Source: a virus
Reading direction: 5' to 3' (one strand)
Length of the DNA stretch: 60,348 bases
IMG/VR virus record: IMGVR_UViG_3300042090_000783
Location: 1-60,348 of that record
In this document: in pieces, positions 1-7,392 of the stretch
Position numbering within the stretch: position 1 is the stretch's first letter
How the letters are laid out: every line of letters begins with the position of its first letter
The notes under the pieces: generated by a model
Told to the model about the DNA's origin: nothing
What the model saw: the letters and a program-made list of their open reading frames with translations, nothing else
Databases searched by the model: none
Made by a program: the position numbers and the translations under genes

Positions 1-97
1 GGCGAGGACGAGCTCGCCGTGCTGACCAGCTCGGGCATCGACGTGATCTGCAACCCGATCCCGGCCGGTTCTCAGTTCGGCATGCGGATCGGCGTCA
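1..97. repeat. Left copy of 97-bp terminal direct repeat
   Basis: Bases 1-97 are identical to 60252-60348. The sheath reading frame continues across the junction without a break, so this is the overlap of a circular or circularly permuted molecule and not two biological copies. The unique genome length is therefore 60,251 bp. Confidence 0.95.
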
Positions 98-495
98 ATG
101 CCTCGGCCAACGTTGCGATCCAGGGCGACGAATGGCCCCGGCTCACCAGCTTCCTGGCGCGGTCATTGTCCGGCCCCGGCGCGCTCGGGGCGCTGATCGG
201 GCTGGAGATCACCGACACTTATTACACCGACGCGACGGCGCTGCTCGACGCCTTCTTCGAGCCCATGACGACGGCCGAGGGCGGCAACGCGCAGATGATC
301 CAGGCGTTCCAGGTCAGCTTTCCGTCTCAGGGCAACCAGTCGCAGACCGCGAAGGGCATCGTCATCTGCCAGGTGCTGGTCCAGTTCCTGGGCATCGCCC
401 GGATCTTCCTCGTGAACATGCAGACGGGCGCAACCGTGGTGATCCCGGCGAACGGCAATGTCGGCTCGGCCGCCGCCGCGCTCGCCGCCGCCTGA
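1..495 (+). CDS. Tail sheath protein, C-terminal part (gene wraps round the origin)
   Basis: This is the last 164 codons of the sheath gene that starts at 58818. The frame is open from base 1 to the TGA at 493-495, and joining the two parts gives a 642-residue protein. The C-terminal part of a contractile sheath carries the conserved core that binds the tube and forms the inter-subunit mesh. The tube gene follows after 36 bases, which is the usual sheath-tube order. No start codon should be called here, because Met codons in this part are internal. Confidence 0.85.
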   Translation, partial: GEDELAVLTSSGIDVICNPIPAGSQFGMRIGVNASANVAIQGDEWPRLTSFLARSLSGPGALGALIGLEITDTYYTDATALLDAFFEPMTTAEGGNAQMIQAFQVSFPSQGNQSQTAKGIVICQVLVQFLGIARIFLVNMQTGATVVIPANGNVGSAAAALAAA

Positions 496-531
496 TCAGC
501 CCGCCCCGATTAGACCAGGAGACATCGCACC

Positions 532-960
532 ATGGCGCAAAATTACAACGTCGGGTCGGACACCACGATCGTCATCACGGCGAACGGCACGACGCTGGTG
601 TCGCTTATCCTGACCAGCTTCGAGGCGAAGCAGATCACGACGCGGCTCAAATCCGTGGCGATCACCGGCGTCAACCGGTATCGCGAGCTGGAAGAGGGCT
701 GGGAGGGCACGCTCGATTGGGACCGTGCCGATAGCTCGCTCGACGATTTTTTCGCCGCGAAGGAAGCCGGGCGGTACGCGGGCCAGGAGCCGCCGGTCAT
801 TCAGTTCAACGAGACGACGGTAAACCCGGACGGCTCGATCAGCCAGTTCCGGTATGTGGGCGTCACGTTGAAATTCGAGTCGATCGGCAAGCGCAGCGGC
901 GACGCGAAGGTCGATCAGCGCGTGACCTGGGCGTGCTCAAGGCGGAAGGCGGTTAGCTGA
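532..960 (+). CDS. Tail tube protein
   Basis: The 142-residue product follows the sheath gene, as in P2, Mu and most contractile phages. It begins MAQNYNVGSDTT, is rich in beta-prone residues, and has a central acidic stretch (ELEEGWEGTLDWDRAD) like many myovirus tube proteins. It would polymerise into the inner tube through which DNA passes. A Shine-Dalgarno sequence (aggaga) lies 10 bases before the ATG. The family call rests mainly on position, size and composition. Confidence 0.72.
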   Translation: MAQNYNVGSDTTIVITANGTTLVSLILTSFEAKQITTRLKSVAITGVNRYRELEEGWEGTLDWDRADSSLDDFFAAKEAGRYAGQEPPVIQFNETTVNPDGSISQFRYVGVTLKFESIGKRSGDAKVDQRVTWACSRRKAVS

Positions 961-1007
961 CCGGCCGACGGTAGGAGGCGCCAGAAGATCAATCACGAAG
1001 GTGGCAG

Positions 1008-1394
1008 ATGACGGACGATTTCAAGGTAACGATGAACGAACCGGCCGCGCCGAAACCGGCGCCCCGGGCGCTGGCCGAGGGCAACGTCGTGACGGACTCG
1101 GCCGGCCGCCGCATCGGCATTCGCCGGCTCTCGGCTCTCGACAAGGCCCGCATCTTCCGTGCGATCGGCGGCGACGGCGCGGACAATAATCGCTATCTCG
1201 GCATGGTACTTGCCGCGGCCTCGGTCAGCAGCATCGACGGCGAGCCGCAGCCACCGGCGACCGCACTCGGCCTGCGCCAGATCGAGGCCATGATCGGGCG
1301 GCTCGATGATCACGGTATCCAGGCCGTCGGCGACGGCATGCAGGAACTCTATGGCGCCAGCCAAGCAGACGAGCTGGCCATCGCAAAAAAATAG
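1008..1394 (+). CDS. Tail assembly chaperone, short (frame-0) product
   Basis: The 128-residue product lies between tube and tape measure, where dsDNA tailed phages keep the chaperone that coats the tape measure protein during tail assembly. It is soluble with an Ala/Pro-rich N-terminus and a helical centre. The last codons are GCA AAA AAA TAG, so the stop follows directly on a run of seven A. That run forms a -1 slippery site leading into a second, longer product. AAGGTGG before the ATG is the ribosome binding site. Confidence 0.75.
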   Translation: MTDDFKVTMNEPAAPKPAPRALAEGNVVTDSAGRRIGIRRLSALDKARIFRAIGGDGADNNRYLGMVLAAASVSSIDGEPQPPATALGLRQIEAMIGRLDDHGIQAVGDGMQELYGASQADELAIAKK

Positions 1395-1567
1395 CCGCCG
1401 ACCCCGAAATCCAGCAGATGATCCTCCTATGCAAGAACGGGGTCGGCGATTTGGAGTACGTGTCGACACTCGGCGTCGGCGAGCGGCTGGGTATGGCGGT
1501 GATCTGCGGGATGCTCGACGGCGGCGAGTTCGATTGGAAGGCCATGCGGTGGCGGCAGAGGGCCTAG
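1008..1567 (+). CDS. Tail assembly chaperone, long product by -1 frameshift
   Basis: A one-base slip back on A AAA AAA (1385-1391) carries the ribosome into a frame that continues from ATA at 1391 to TAG at 1565-1567. It adds 58 residues to give about 186. The extension has normal coding character (for example ILLCKNGVGDLEYV and GMLDGGEFDWKAM), contains Cys, Trp and acidic residues, and ends just before the next gene. It matches the general arrangement of lambda gpG/gpGT and P2 E/E'. No independent start with a good ribosome site was found for this frame. Confidence 0.8.
1385..1448 (+). promoter_or_regulatory. Programmed -1 ribosomal frameshift signal
   Basis: The heptamer A AAA AAA is at 1385-1391 in the correct phase, directly before the frame-0 TAG. 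A perfect 11-bp inverted repeat begins four bases later: arm 1396-1406 (cgccgaccccg) pairs with 1438-1448, leaving a 31-base loop. A GC-rich stem at this distance is a typical frameshift stimulator, and the large loop could also form a pseudoknot. Confidence 0.8.
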
Positions 1568-1568
1568 A

Positions 1569-1781
1569 CTACCTGGCCTTCTTCGCCGGCTTTGGAGCCT
1601 CAAGGCCGGCCTCGATCAGGCGGCGGATGGCTTCGGGGCGATTAGGAACATCAGGTTGGGCGGCGCGCCACCCGTCGATCGCGGAGAGAAGATCGGGCTC
1701 AAGTCGAACGCCGACAGACTGATTAACCCCGGTCGCCGGGCGCCCGCGTGATTTTTTTGATTGCATAAAATCAGATTTCAT
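1569..1781 (-). CDS. Ribbon-helix-helix (Arc/Mnt-like) repressor
   Basis: The product is about 70 residues from the ATG at 1781, or 65 from the ATG at 1766. A basic N-terminus (KKSRGRP) precedes a beta strand (SVGVRLEP) and two helices (DLLSAIDGWRAAQP and NRPEAIRRLIEAGLEA), which is the Arc/MetJ ribbon-helix-helix pattern. Such dimers bind DNA with the beta ribbon. The gene faces the tail genes and diverges from an antirepressor, as mnt does in P22 immI. A 10-bp inverted repeat lies over its start codons and is a likely autoregulatory operator. A TTG at 1826 would extend the frame but would read through the operator. Confidence 0.72.
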   Translation of the reverse strand: MKSDFMQSKKSRGRPATGVNQSVGVRLEPDLLSAIDGWRAAQPDVPNRPEAIRRLIEAGLEAPKPAKKAR

Positions 1782-1790
1782 GATTTTATG
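1764..1790. promoter_or_regulatory. Candidate RHH operator (10-bp inverted repeat)
   Basis: CATAAAATCA (1764-1773) and TGATTTTATG (1781-1790) are perfect inverted copies separated by 7 bases. They sit in an AT-rich patch that stands out in this GC-rich genome. Both possible RHH start codons lie inside the element, so a bound repressor would block its own gene. Confidence 0.55.
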
Positions 1791-1805
1791 ATGCCACAAA
1801 ACAAC

Positions 1806-1841
1806 GGGCCGGACAAGAGGCGGCAACCTCTCATCCGGCCC
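1806..1841. other. Long hairpin in the RHH / S24-like divergent region
   Basis: GGGCCGGA (1806-1813) pairs with TCCGGCCC (1834-1841). Inside it AGAGG (1816-1820) pairs with CCTCT (1827-1831), with two unpaired bases on each side and a 6-base loop. On the minus strand it is followed by a T-rich stretch. It could be a terminator or attenuator in the RHH leader, or protein-binding DNA. Confidence 0.5.
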
Positions 1842-1864
1842 TAACCCCAGCCACGGAGTGACCC

Positions 1865-2248
1865 ATGGCCGAAGCTAAGCCTATTCCTAGCATTTTCCCG
1901 TCCCTCCCGGAACCCGGCCACGAGGTGGCGGCGCTCACCGAGCACCCGGCAAGCCGCCCGCGGCTCTTCCCGGTTCACGGCGACTATATGACGCCGACAT
2001 TCGAGCCGAATGGCTTCGCGATCGTGGTGCCTGTCGACCGTTACGAGGGCTCGCAGGTCTACGTGTGCGACTTCGGCATTGGCCCCGCGCTCTGGCGTGC
2101 CGAACATTGGCACGGTCAGGTGCGATGCTGGCACACTCACCCGCGGTACACGCCGCATACTGTCACGCTCGACGAGTTCAACCGTTGCGTGGTTGGGCTG
2201 GCCGTTGCCGCGATCGATGTTCTCGACCATCGAATTCTCCGCATCTGA
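1865..2248 (+). CDS. S24/LexA-fold-like protein with Tyr in place of catalytic Ser
   Basis: The 127-residue product contains VHGDYMTPTFEPNGFAIVV near residues 37-55. This closely follows the LexA/CI peptidase consensus GDSMxPT, but Tyr replaces the nucleophilic Ser, and no HTH domain is present. A later Cys/His/Trp-rich stretch (HGQVRCWHTHPRYTP) is unusual for S24. The gene starts ATG with GGAG six bases before it. It would keep a repressor-like oligomerisation fold without self-cleavage, perhaps interacting with a repressor. The fold assignment is an inference from one motif. Confidence 0.5.
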   Translation: MAEAKPIPSIFPSLPEPGHEVAALTEHPASRPRLFPVHGDYMTPTFEPNGFAIVVPVDRYEGSQVYVCDFGIGPALWRAEHWHGQVRCWHTHPRYTPHTVTLDEFNRCVVGLAVAAIDVLDHRILRI

Positions 2249-2250
2249 AT

Positions 2251-2358
2251 ACCCGCTTGGCAGCGGGTTCTAGCGCGGCAACCGATTCCACCGCTTCTCG
2301 GTGGCCGGGAGCCGCTTACGGGCGGCTGCCCGAACCGCGCCGGGTCTGCCAACCCGGT
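2251..2358 (+). promoter_or_regulatory. Four tandem hairpins in the antirepressor leader
   Basis: Four consecutive 6-bp stems with 5-6 base loops fill the gap before the antirepressor: 2251-2256/2263-2268, 2288-2293/2299-2304, 2310-2315/2322-2327 and 2340-2345/2352-2357. None has a terminator-like T tract. The last ends just before the GAGGAG ribosome site. A structured leader or small RNA controlling antirepressor translation is possible. Confidence 0.5.
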
Positions 2359-2374
2359 CACCGAGGAGACTGAA

Positions 2375-2953
2375 ATGAGCAACATCGTTACCGTGGACTT
2401 CCGAAACGACACGCTTTTCGCCGTCGAAAGGGATGATGGCGTCTTCGTCGCGGTCAAGCCGATCTCGGATGCGCTTGGTTTGAAGTGGGCTTCACAGCAT
2501 GACCGGCTCAATCGAGACCCGATTTTGAGCGAAGGTATCCTCGTCATGGGGATACCTTCGGTCGGCGGCATGCAGGAAACGACCTGTTTGAAGCTCGAAC
2601 TCGTCAACGGGTGGCTCTTCACGATCGACGAGAGCCGCGTGAAGGACGAGGAGACCCGGCAAAAGGTGCTCGCCTACAAGCGGGAGTGCTATCAGACGCT
2701 CTTCCGGCACTTCTACGGGCACGGCAAACGAGCCCAGGGCGAGACGATTAATCCGCCGCAGGACACCGAGGAGGCGGAGGGGCCGAAGGTCAGGCTCGTC
2801 ACCGAGGCGCGCCACACCTTCGGCATCCAGTCGGCGGCGCAACTCTGGTTCAAGCTCGGGCTGCCTGTCGTGCCGGCGATGCTGCATGACCCGCGGCAGA
2901 TATCGATCGACTATTCCGGGATCAAGCCGGCCGAGGAAAAGCCCGCAGCCTGA
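2375..2953 (+). CDS. Phage antirepressor, P22_AR_N family
   Basis: The N-terminal 110 residues match the P22 Ant N-terminal family: an FRNDTLFAVERDDGVFVAVKP start, then ISDALGLKWASQHDRL, then KLELVNGWLFTIDESRVKDEETRQKV. The C-terminus (residues 130-192) differs from P22 Ant and likely sets partner specificity. P22 Ant binds the C2 repressor and blocks it. Here the probable target is the CI-like repressor at 38946-39650 or a superinfected prophage repressor. GAGGAG lies 6 bases before the ATG. Confidence 0.85.
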   Translation: MSNIVTVDFRNDTLFAVERDDGVFVAVKPISDALGLKWASQHDRLNRDPILSEGILVMGIPSVGGMQETTCLKLELVNGWLFTIDESRVKDEETRQKVLAYKRECYQTLFRHFYGHGKRAQGETINPPQDTEEAEGPKVRLVTEARHTFGIQSAAQLWFKLGLPVVPAMLHDPRQISIDYSGIKPAEEKPAA

Positions 2954-2980
2954 CCGGCAGCGGAATAGATGACGCGAAAC

Positions 2981-3009
2981 GGGCGGCCTTCGGGGCGCCC
3001 TTCGCTTTT
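2981..3009 (+). terminator. Rho-independent terminator after antirepressor
   Basis: A GC-rich stem spanning 2981-3000 closes on a TTCG tetraloop with one G-G mismatch and is followed by ttcgctttt. It would end the antirepressor transcript. A near copy of this stem and tail occurs at 19656-19680. Confidence 0.75.
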
Positions 3010-3031
3010 GAGCGCAGGTGCCGTCTGCTAC

Positions 3032-3056
3032 CCTCATCCGGTTAACTCGGATGAGG
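3032..3056 (+). promoter_or_regulatory. Hairpin beside the ribosome site of the zinc-ribbon gene
   Basis: CCTCATCCG (3032-3040) and CGGATGAGG (3048-3056) form a perfect 9-bp stem with the loop gttaact. The 3' arm overlaps the GAGG of the ribosome binding site for the ATG at 3066, so folding would hide the site. It may alternatively be a dyad operator. Confidence 0.5.
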
Positions 3057-3065
3057 AGAAAGTGC

Positions 3066-3623
3066 ATGGCGTTGGCACCATGCCCCGAATGTGGGCGCGA
3101 AATAAGCGCGGAGGCGGCGAGTTGTCCGAATTGCGGCGCCCCGCGGAAGCCGTCGCTTCGATCGGCGGGGCCAATGATTTTTGCTGCCATTGTGGTGGTT
3201 GTCGTGGTTTGGGCGGCGATGCATCGCGGCAGCTCACCAAGTGACGGCGCATTAACCAATGTGATGGGGGCGCCTCCTGCCGCGGCCGGCGCATCAGCCG
3301 GCGCCACTCGGGGCTGGCCGCCCGTCAATCCAGACGAGGAATCGACGCCTGTCGATTTCACCTTGTCATGGGCAGGGCGCCTCAAAGGGTTCCACGATCT
3401 CGCCGATTTGCAGCGCTTGGCGGGCTCAAGAGGCGCGATCACGGAGATGACGGGCACCGCCGTCGGCTACCATTGGGACAGCGCCGCCGCACCCCCGGGC
3501 GGCGGCTACATGCTCGCAATCGTAAACCGGGACGGGGCTATCGGAGTGACCATCCTGACCGATAGAGGGGTGAGGGTGACGGTCAACAATCGCGGCGAAT
3601 TTCTTTGCGACGCTTGCCAGTAG
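3066..3623 (+). CDS. Zinc-ribbon, single-pass membrane protein
   Basis: From the ATG at 3066 (GAGGAG before it) the product is 185 residues. Residues 6-24 form a zinc ribbon with two CxxC pairs (CPECG and CPNCG). A hydrophobic segment near residues 37-51 (IFAAIVVVVVVWAAM) predicts one membrane span. A Gly/Ala/Pro linker and a compact C-terminal domain ending in CDAC follow. The Met codon at 3018 lies before the hairpin and has no ribosome site. Function is unknown. It sits in the accessory island, so a prophage-expressed host-modifying role is possible. Confidence 0.65.
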   Translation: MALAPCPECGREISAEAASCPNCGAPRKPSLRSAGPMIFAAIVVVVVVWAAMHRGSSPSDGALTNVMGAPPAAAGASAGATRGWPPVNPDEESTPVDFTLSWAGRLKGFHDLADLQRLAGSRGAITEMTGTAVGYHWDSAAAPPGGGYMLAIVNRDGAIGVTILTDRGVRVTVNNRGEFLCDACQ

Positions 3624-3645
3624 CTGCAAGGAAGCAGCCAAATAA

Positions 3646-4131
3646 ATGCGCCAGTTCTCATCGTTCGGCGACCTGGCGGCATACCTCCGGCGCGTTGCGC
3701 GCGCCGTCCCGCGCGAGACCGAGGCGGCCCTGCATCGGATCGGCAACCGCGTCGAGACCGTGGCCAAGGGCAAGATCGGGCACTATCAGGAAGGCATCTT
3801 CCCAGGCGAAGGCGCCGACCCGTTCCCGGCCTGGGCAGAGCTTGCGCCGTCGACCATCGACGAGAAGACGCGGCTCGGCTACGCGCCGCCTGACAATCCG
3901 CTTTTGCGACGCGGAGAGCTTCGCGACAGCATCGGCCACGAGGTCGGCGGCACGTACACGGCGGAGCGCGTCACGCTCGGCAGCACGTCGCCGATCATGC
4001 CCTATCACGAACACGGCACCGACAAGATGCCGCCGCGCCCCGTCATCGGCGCGGCGATGGCGCAGGAGATGCCCGAGAATATGACCGACCTGCAGCGGGC
4101 CATCGCAAACGCTTTCGAGAAGACGAACTGA
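3646..4131 (+). CDS. Tail completion / virion morphogenesis protein (Mu gpG / HK97 gp10-like)
   Basis: The 161-residue product has the pattern of this family: a basic N-terminal helix, a central LLRRGELRDSI motif and a later YHEHGTDKMPPRPVIG stretch, which is characteristic of the gp10/gpG family. These proteins complete the head-proximal end of the tail. It overlaps nothing and is followed after 3 bases by the tape measure gene. Its position after the chaperone is unusual, because the accessory island separates the two. Confidence 0.68.
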   Translation: MRQFSSFGDLAAYLRRVARAVPRETEAALHRIGNRVETVAKGKIGHYQEGIFPGEGADPFPAWAELAPSTIDEKTRLGYAPPDNPLLRRGELRDSIGHEVGGTYTAERVTLGSTSPIMPYHEHGTDKMPPRPVIGAAMAQEMPENMTDLQRAIANAFEKTN

Positions 4132-4134
4132 CCG

Positions 4135-6540
4135 ATGGAATCCTTCACCGTCAGCTCGACGCTCACCGTCAAGGACGAGCTGACCGTCGCCCTCGAGCGC
4201 ATCGCCGAACTCGCGATCGGCACGGGCAAGGCGGTGGCGTCGGTTCAGAGCAGCATGGCCGGCTGGGCCAGGTTCGCGCAGACCATCGACCGGCTCGCGC
4301 CAGCCTTCAATCGGGCGACAGCGGCCGTCGACAAGTTCAACGCCGCTCAGGCCTCGGCGCTCAACAATGCCTCGTCGCGGCTCGACATGGTGCTGCGCCA
4401 GGCGGATCGCGCGGCGGACGTTGCTGCGGCTGCGGTCGCAGGCCGCTCGCGCCGGCAGATCGTGCAGAGCGTCCCGCTCGCGGCGCCGGTGGGCGAGCCC
4501 TACGGCGAACCGTCGCGGCCGACCCCCTATTGGCGCCCCCAGATCCCCTACATGGGCGCGCCGCTCGCGGAGCCGGTCGGGCGCCCTTCCTTTGGCATGC
4601 CGGCGGTTCCGCCGCCGGTCTACGGACCCCCGACGATCAACGGCGCGGGCAGAGAAATCGCGCCTTATCGGTGGAATTTCTCCGGCGGCGGTCCCGGCGG
4701 CGGGAGCGGTCAGGTGCCTGCGCCCGGCATCCCTGGCGGCGGATACGGCGCCGGCGCGACCGTCGCTGGTGGCTACGTGCTGCGCCAGGCCGGCGAGGAA
4801 ACGCTCGGGTTCCTGGGGAAGACTTACGAGGCAGCGAAGGGCTACGAGCAAGCGCTCGCGCGCTTCAAAACGCTCGATCTCGGAGATGCGATTAACCAGG
4901 ACGCCGACAGGTTTGCGCAGGGCTCCGGCGTCATGGGCGCGAGCGCGACCGACCTGATCACAACCCTGACGGACTTGCACACCGTCATGGGAGACTACGC
5001 AAACGCGAAGGCCGTCACGCCGCTCATCGCCAGGATGGAATTCGCCAACAAAGCCGTGTTCGACGCCAATTCCAAGTTCGACGAGGGACAGGCGCTCGCG
5101 CTGGCGAAAGTCATTGAACTGCGCGGCGGCTTCCGTTCGCAAGACGAGATGATGACGCAAGCCGATTTTATGCAGCATGTGCTTAGCGGGACCGGTGGCC
5201 GGGTCACGCCGAAAGACTACCTCGCCTTCATGAAGACGGGCGGCGTCGCGGCTCGGCTGCAGTCGAACGAAGTTTTCTATTACGAGATGGAGCCCCTGAT
5301 CCAGGAGATAGGGGGAATGCGCGCCGGCACGGGCCTCATGAGCGCATACCAAAACCTAGGGCAGGGGCGAACGACTTTGCGCGCGGCGAGGGAGCTGGAA
5401 AGGCTTGGCCTCGTCGACCCGAAATTGGCCGAGTATGACAAGCTCGGGCACCTTCTGCAGATCAAGCCGGGCGGCGTGCGCGGCGGCGATCTCGCTGGCT
5501 CCGATCCGATGAAGATGCTGACCGACGTGCTGCTGCCCGCGTTCAAGGCGCACGGGATCGACATCACTGACAACAAGGCCGTCATCAACGAGCTGAGCAC
5601 GGTCATTACGAACCGGACGGCATCGGCGCTCTATGCCACGCTCTTCCAGCAGATGGACAAGATCGCCAAAAACATGGCCGTCGACGCCAAGGCGATGGGG
5701 ATAAAGGGGCTCGAGGAAAAAGCGGAGGGCACGCCGGCGGCGGCCGAGATTAAGGCCAGCAACGCATGGAAAGATCTCCGCATCCAGATGGGGCTCGACA
5801 TCATCCCGATCATTATTCCGATGCTGAACGGTCTGGCTGGCGGGTTGAAGGCCTTGGCGACCGCAGCCCACGATCACCCCATAATCACGAGCGGGCTTCT
5901 CCTTGTCGCGGGCGCGATCGGCGCCCTGGCGGCCGTCGGTGGCACGGTCGTTCTCGCGGTGGCGGGCCTCAAGGCGCTGGCTTTCGTCTTTACGCTTCCC
6001 GGCTTTGCCGGCGCGTCGCTCACCGGCCTGGCGGGCAATCTCGGGCTCGTTGCTCGCGGCATGCTCGGCATGCTCGGGCCGATCGCCGCGGTCGTCGCCG
6101 CGCTCGCCTACTTCAAACCGCCCGACGACGTGGTCGAAAAGCGCCTGAAGGATGCCCAGAAGAACCCGTTGGGGGTCGGGAAGCCAGGCGAAGGCTGGCT
6201 CGATAATCTGTTCGGGTTCGAAGCTGAGCCCGACGACGAGAGTGCCGGCCTCAACACAAATCGCTGGGCCCCCCCTGAACCGCGAGTCTACGGGAAGGTG
6301 ACGGCACCCCTGCCGCCGCTATCGTCATCGTCTGCCCAGCCATCTCCGGCCGCCGACCCGGGCCTCGTCGATCGCATCGCTGCCGCCATCAAGGCCGCCC
6401 TCCACGGCACCGCCGTCATGATGGATGGGCAGACGGTAGGCCGCCTCGTCACCGACCACCAGGCTCGCGAAGGCGACCGGCCGCCGTCCTCGTCCAGCCT
6501 TTTCGATATGCGCATGGCGCCGCTCTACCCGAACCAATAG
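4135..6540 (+). CDS. Tape measure protein
   Basis: At 801 residues this is the longest gene in the genome, lying between the chaperone and the baseplate hub genes. The first 100 residues are helical and Ala-rich. Residues 120-210 are Pro/Gly-rich. The middle is helical, and hydrophobic segments occur near residues 560-660 (IIPIIIPMLNGLAGG and LLLVAGAIGALAAVGGTVVLAVAGL), as expected for a protein that threads the tube and enters the inner membrane. The C-terminus is Pro/Ser-rich. The length would set the tail length. Confidence 0.8.
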   Translation: MESFTVSSTLTVKDELTVALERIAELAIGTGKAVASVQSSMAGWARFAQTIDRLAPAFNRATAAVDKFNAAQASALNNASSRLDMVLRQADRAADVAAAAVAGRSRRQIVQSVPLAAPVGEPYGEPSRPTPYWRPQIPYMGAPLAEPVGRPSFGMPAVPPPVYGPPTINGAGREIAPYRWNFSGGGPGGGSGQVPAPGIPGGGYGAGATVAGGYVLRQAGEETLGFLGKTYEAAKGYEQALARFKTLDLGDAINQDADRFAQGSGVMGASATDLITTLTDLHTVMGDYANAKAVTPLIARMEFANKAVFDANSKFDEGQALALAKVIELRGGFRSQDEMMTQADFMQHVLSGTGGRVTPKDYLAFMKTGGVAARLQSNEVFYYEMEPLIQEIGGMRAGTGLMSAYQNLGQGRTTLRAARELERLGLVDPKLAEYDKLGHLLQIKPGGVRGGDLAGSDPMKMLTDVLLPAFKAHGIDITDNKAVINELSTVITNRTASALYATLFQQMDKIAKNMAVDAKAMGIKGLEEKAEGTPAAAEIKASNAWKDLRIQMGLDIIPIIIPMLNGLAGGLKALATAAHDHPIITSGLLLVAGAIGALAAVGGTVVLAVAGLKALAFVFTLPGFAGASLTGLAGNLGLVARGMLGMLGPIAAVVAALAYFKPPDDVVEKRLKDAQKNPLGVGKPGEGWLDNLFGFEAEPDDESAGLNTNRWAPPEPRVYGKVTAPLPPLSSSSAQPSPAADPGLVDRIAAAIKAALHGTAVMMDGQTVGRLVTDHQAREGDRPPSSSSLFDMRMAPLYPNQ

Positions 6541-6549
6541 GCGTGCGTC

Positions 6550-7038
6550 ATGGCAGATTTCGTGCTCTCCCTCGGCGGCGTCGAGTTCCAGTCGTTCGAG
6601 ATCCCGGAAGACATCAAGGCCGGCGGCGCGCAAGCGCTCTTCATCCACAAGTACCCCGGCGGCGCGCGCACGATCGACACGACCGGGCCGGACGACGACG
6701 ACATCCCGTGGTCGGGATGGTTCGAGGGACCGACGGCGCTCGACCGCTGCCAGCAACTCGACACCATGCGGCGGCAGGGGCAGGCGGTCACGCTGGCCTG
6801 GTCGGGCTACCAATTTTCTGTCGTTATCCGCGAATTCAAATGGAAGTTTCAGCGCTACTACCACATCGCGTACTCGATCGCGCTGGCGGTGGTGCAGGAC
6901 CTGAACAATCCGGTCCCGCAAGCTTCGCAGGATGTCGACAGCCAGATTACGAGCGACGCCAACGACGCCACCAACGACGCCGCGACGCTGAACGAAACCA
7001 CCGGCGACGCCGTCGCCGACGGCAACGCGCCGGCCTGA
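6550..7038 (+). CDS. Tail protein, DNA-circularisation N-terminal-like (Mu gp43-like)
   Basis: The 162-residue product begins with a beta-rich domain (LGGVEFQSFEIPEDIKAGG), contains HKYPGGARTIDTTGPDDDDIPWSGWF, and continues with LAWSGYQFSVVIREFKW. This resembles the N-terminal domain of the so-called DNA circularisation proteins, which are really tail hub components. It follows the tape measure gene, as in Mu. The C-terminal 45 residues are Asp/Asn/Thr-rich and probably disordered. Confidence 0.6.
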   Translation: MADFVLSLGGVEFQSFEIPEDIKAGGAQALFIHKYPGGARTIDTTGPDDDDIPWSGWFEGPTALDRCQQLDTMRRQGQAVTLAWSGYQFSVVIREFKWKFQRYYHIAYSIALAVVQDLNNPVPQASQDVDSQITSDANDATNDAATLNETTGDAVADGNAPA

Positions 7039-7041
7039 CCG

Positions 7042-7392
7042 ATGGCAACCGACATCGCGGGCCTGACGACAAGCCTCGCCACAGCGCTCGCCACGGTGCA
7101 GGCAAGCATCGCCTCCGTGCCATCGGTCAGCGGCGCGTCTCAGTCGTTCCTGCAGACGCTGGCGACACAGGTCTCGACCGCGCTCGGCCTCGCGCAACAG
7201 GTGCTGGCTTATTGGGACACGACCCTTGCCGCGGCGGGCGCGCCGGCGAATTTCGCGAGCGGGGCCGACCCGGCCGACATGGTGGCGAGCGTCGACGCGC
7301 TGCTGCTGGCCTCGACCAACATCACGTGGGCCTTCGACTGCGCGAACAAGCTGGGGCGGCTCCTGAGCAACATCGAAGCGATCGGAACCTGA
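7042..7392 (+). CDS. Small helical tail protein
   Basis: The 116-residue Ala/Ser/Thr-rich helical product starts 3 bases after the previous stop and lies between two tail hub genes. It may be the split-off C-terminal half of the longer circularisation-type protein of related phages. I do not recognise a specific family. Confidence 0.55.
   Translation: MATDIAGLTTSLATALATVQASIASVPSVSGASQSFLQTLATQVSTALGLAQQVLAYWDTTLAAAGAPANFASGADPADMVASVDALLLASTNITWAFDCANKLGRLLSNIEAIGT

Noticed and set aside
3658-5352. Long minus-strand ORF of 564 codons
   Set aside because: It is an Arg/His-rich mirror of the tape measure and morphogenesis genes, a common artefact in GC-rich DNA.
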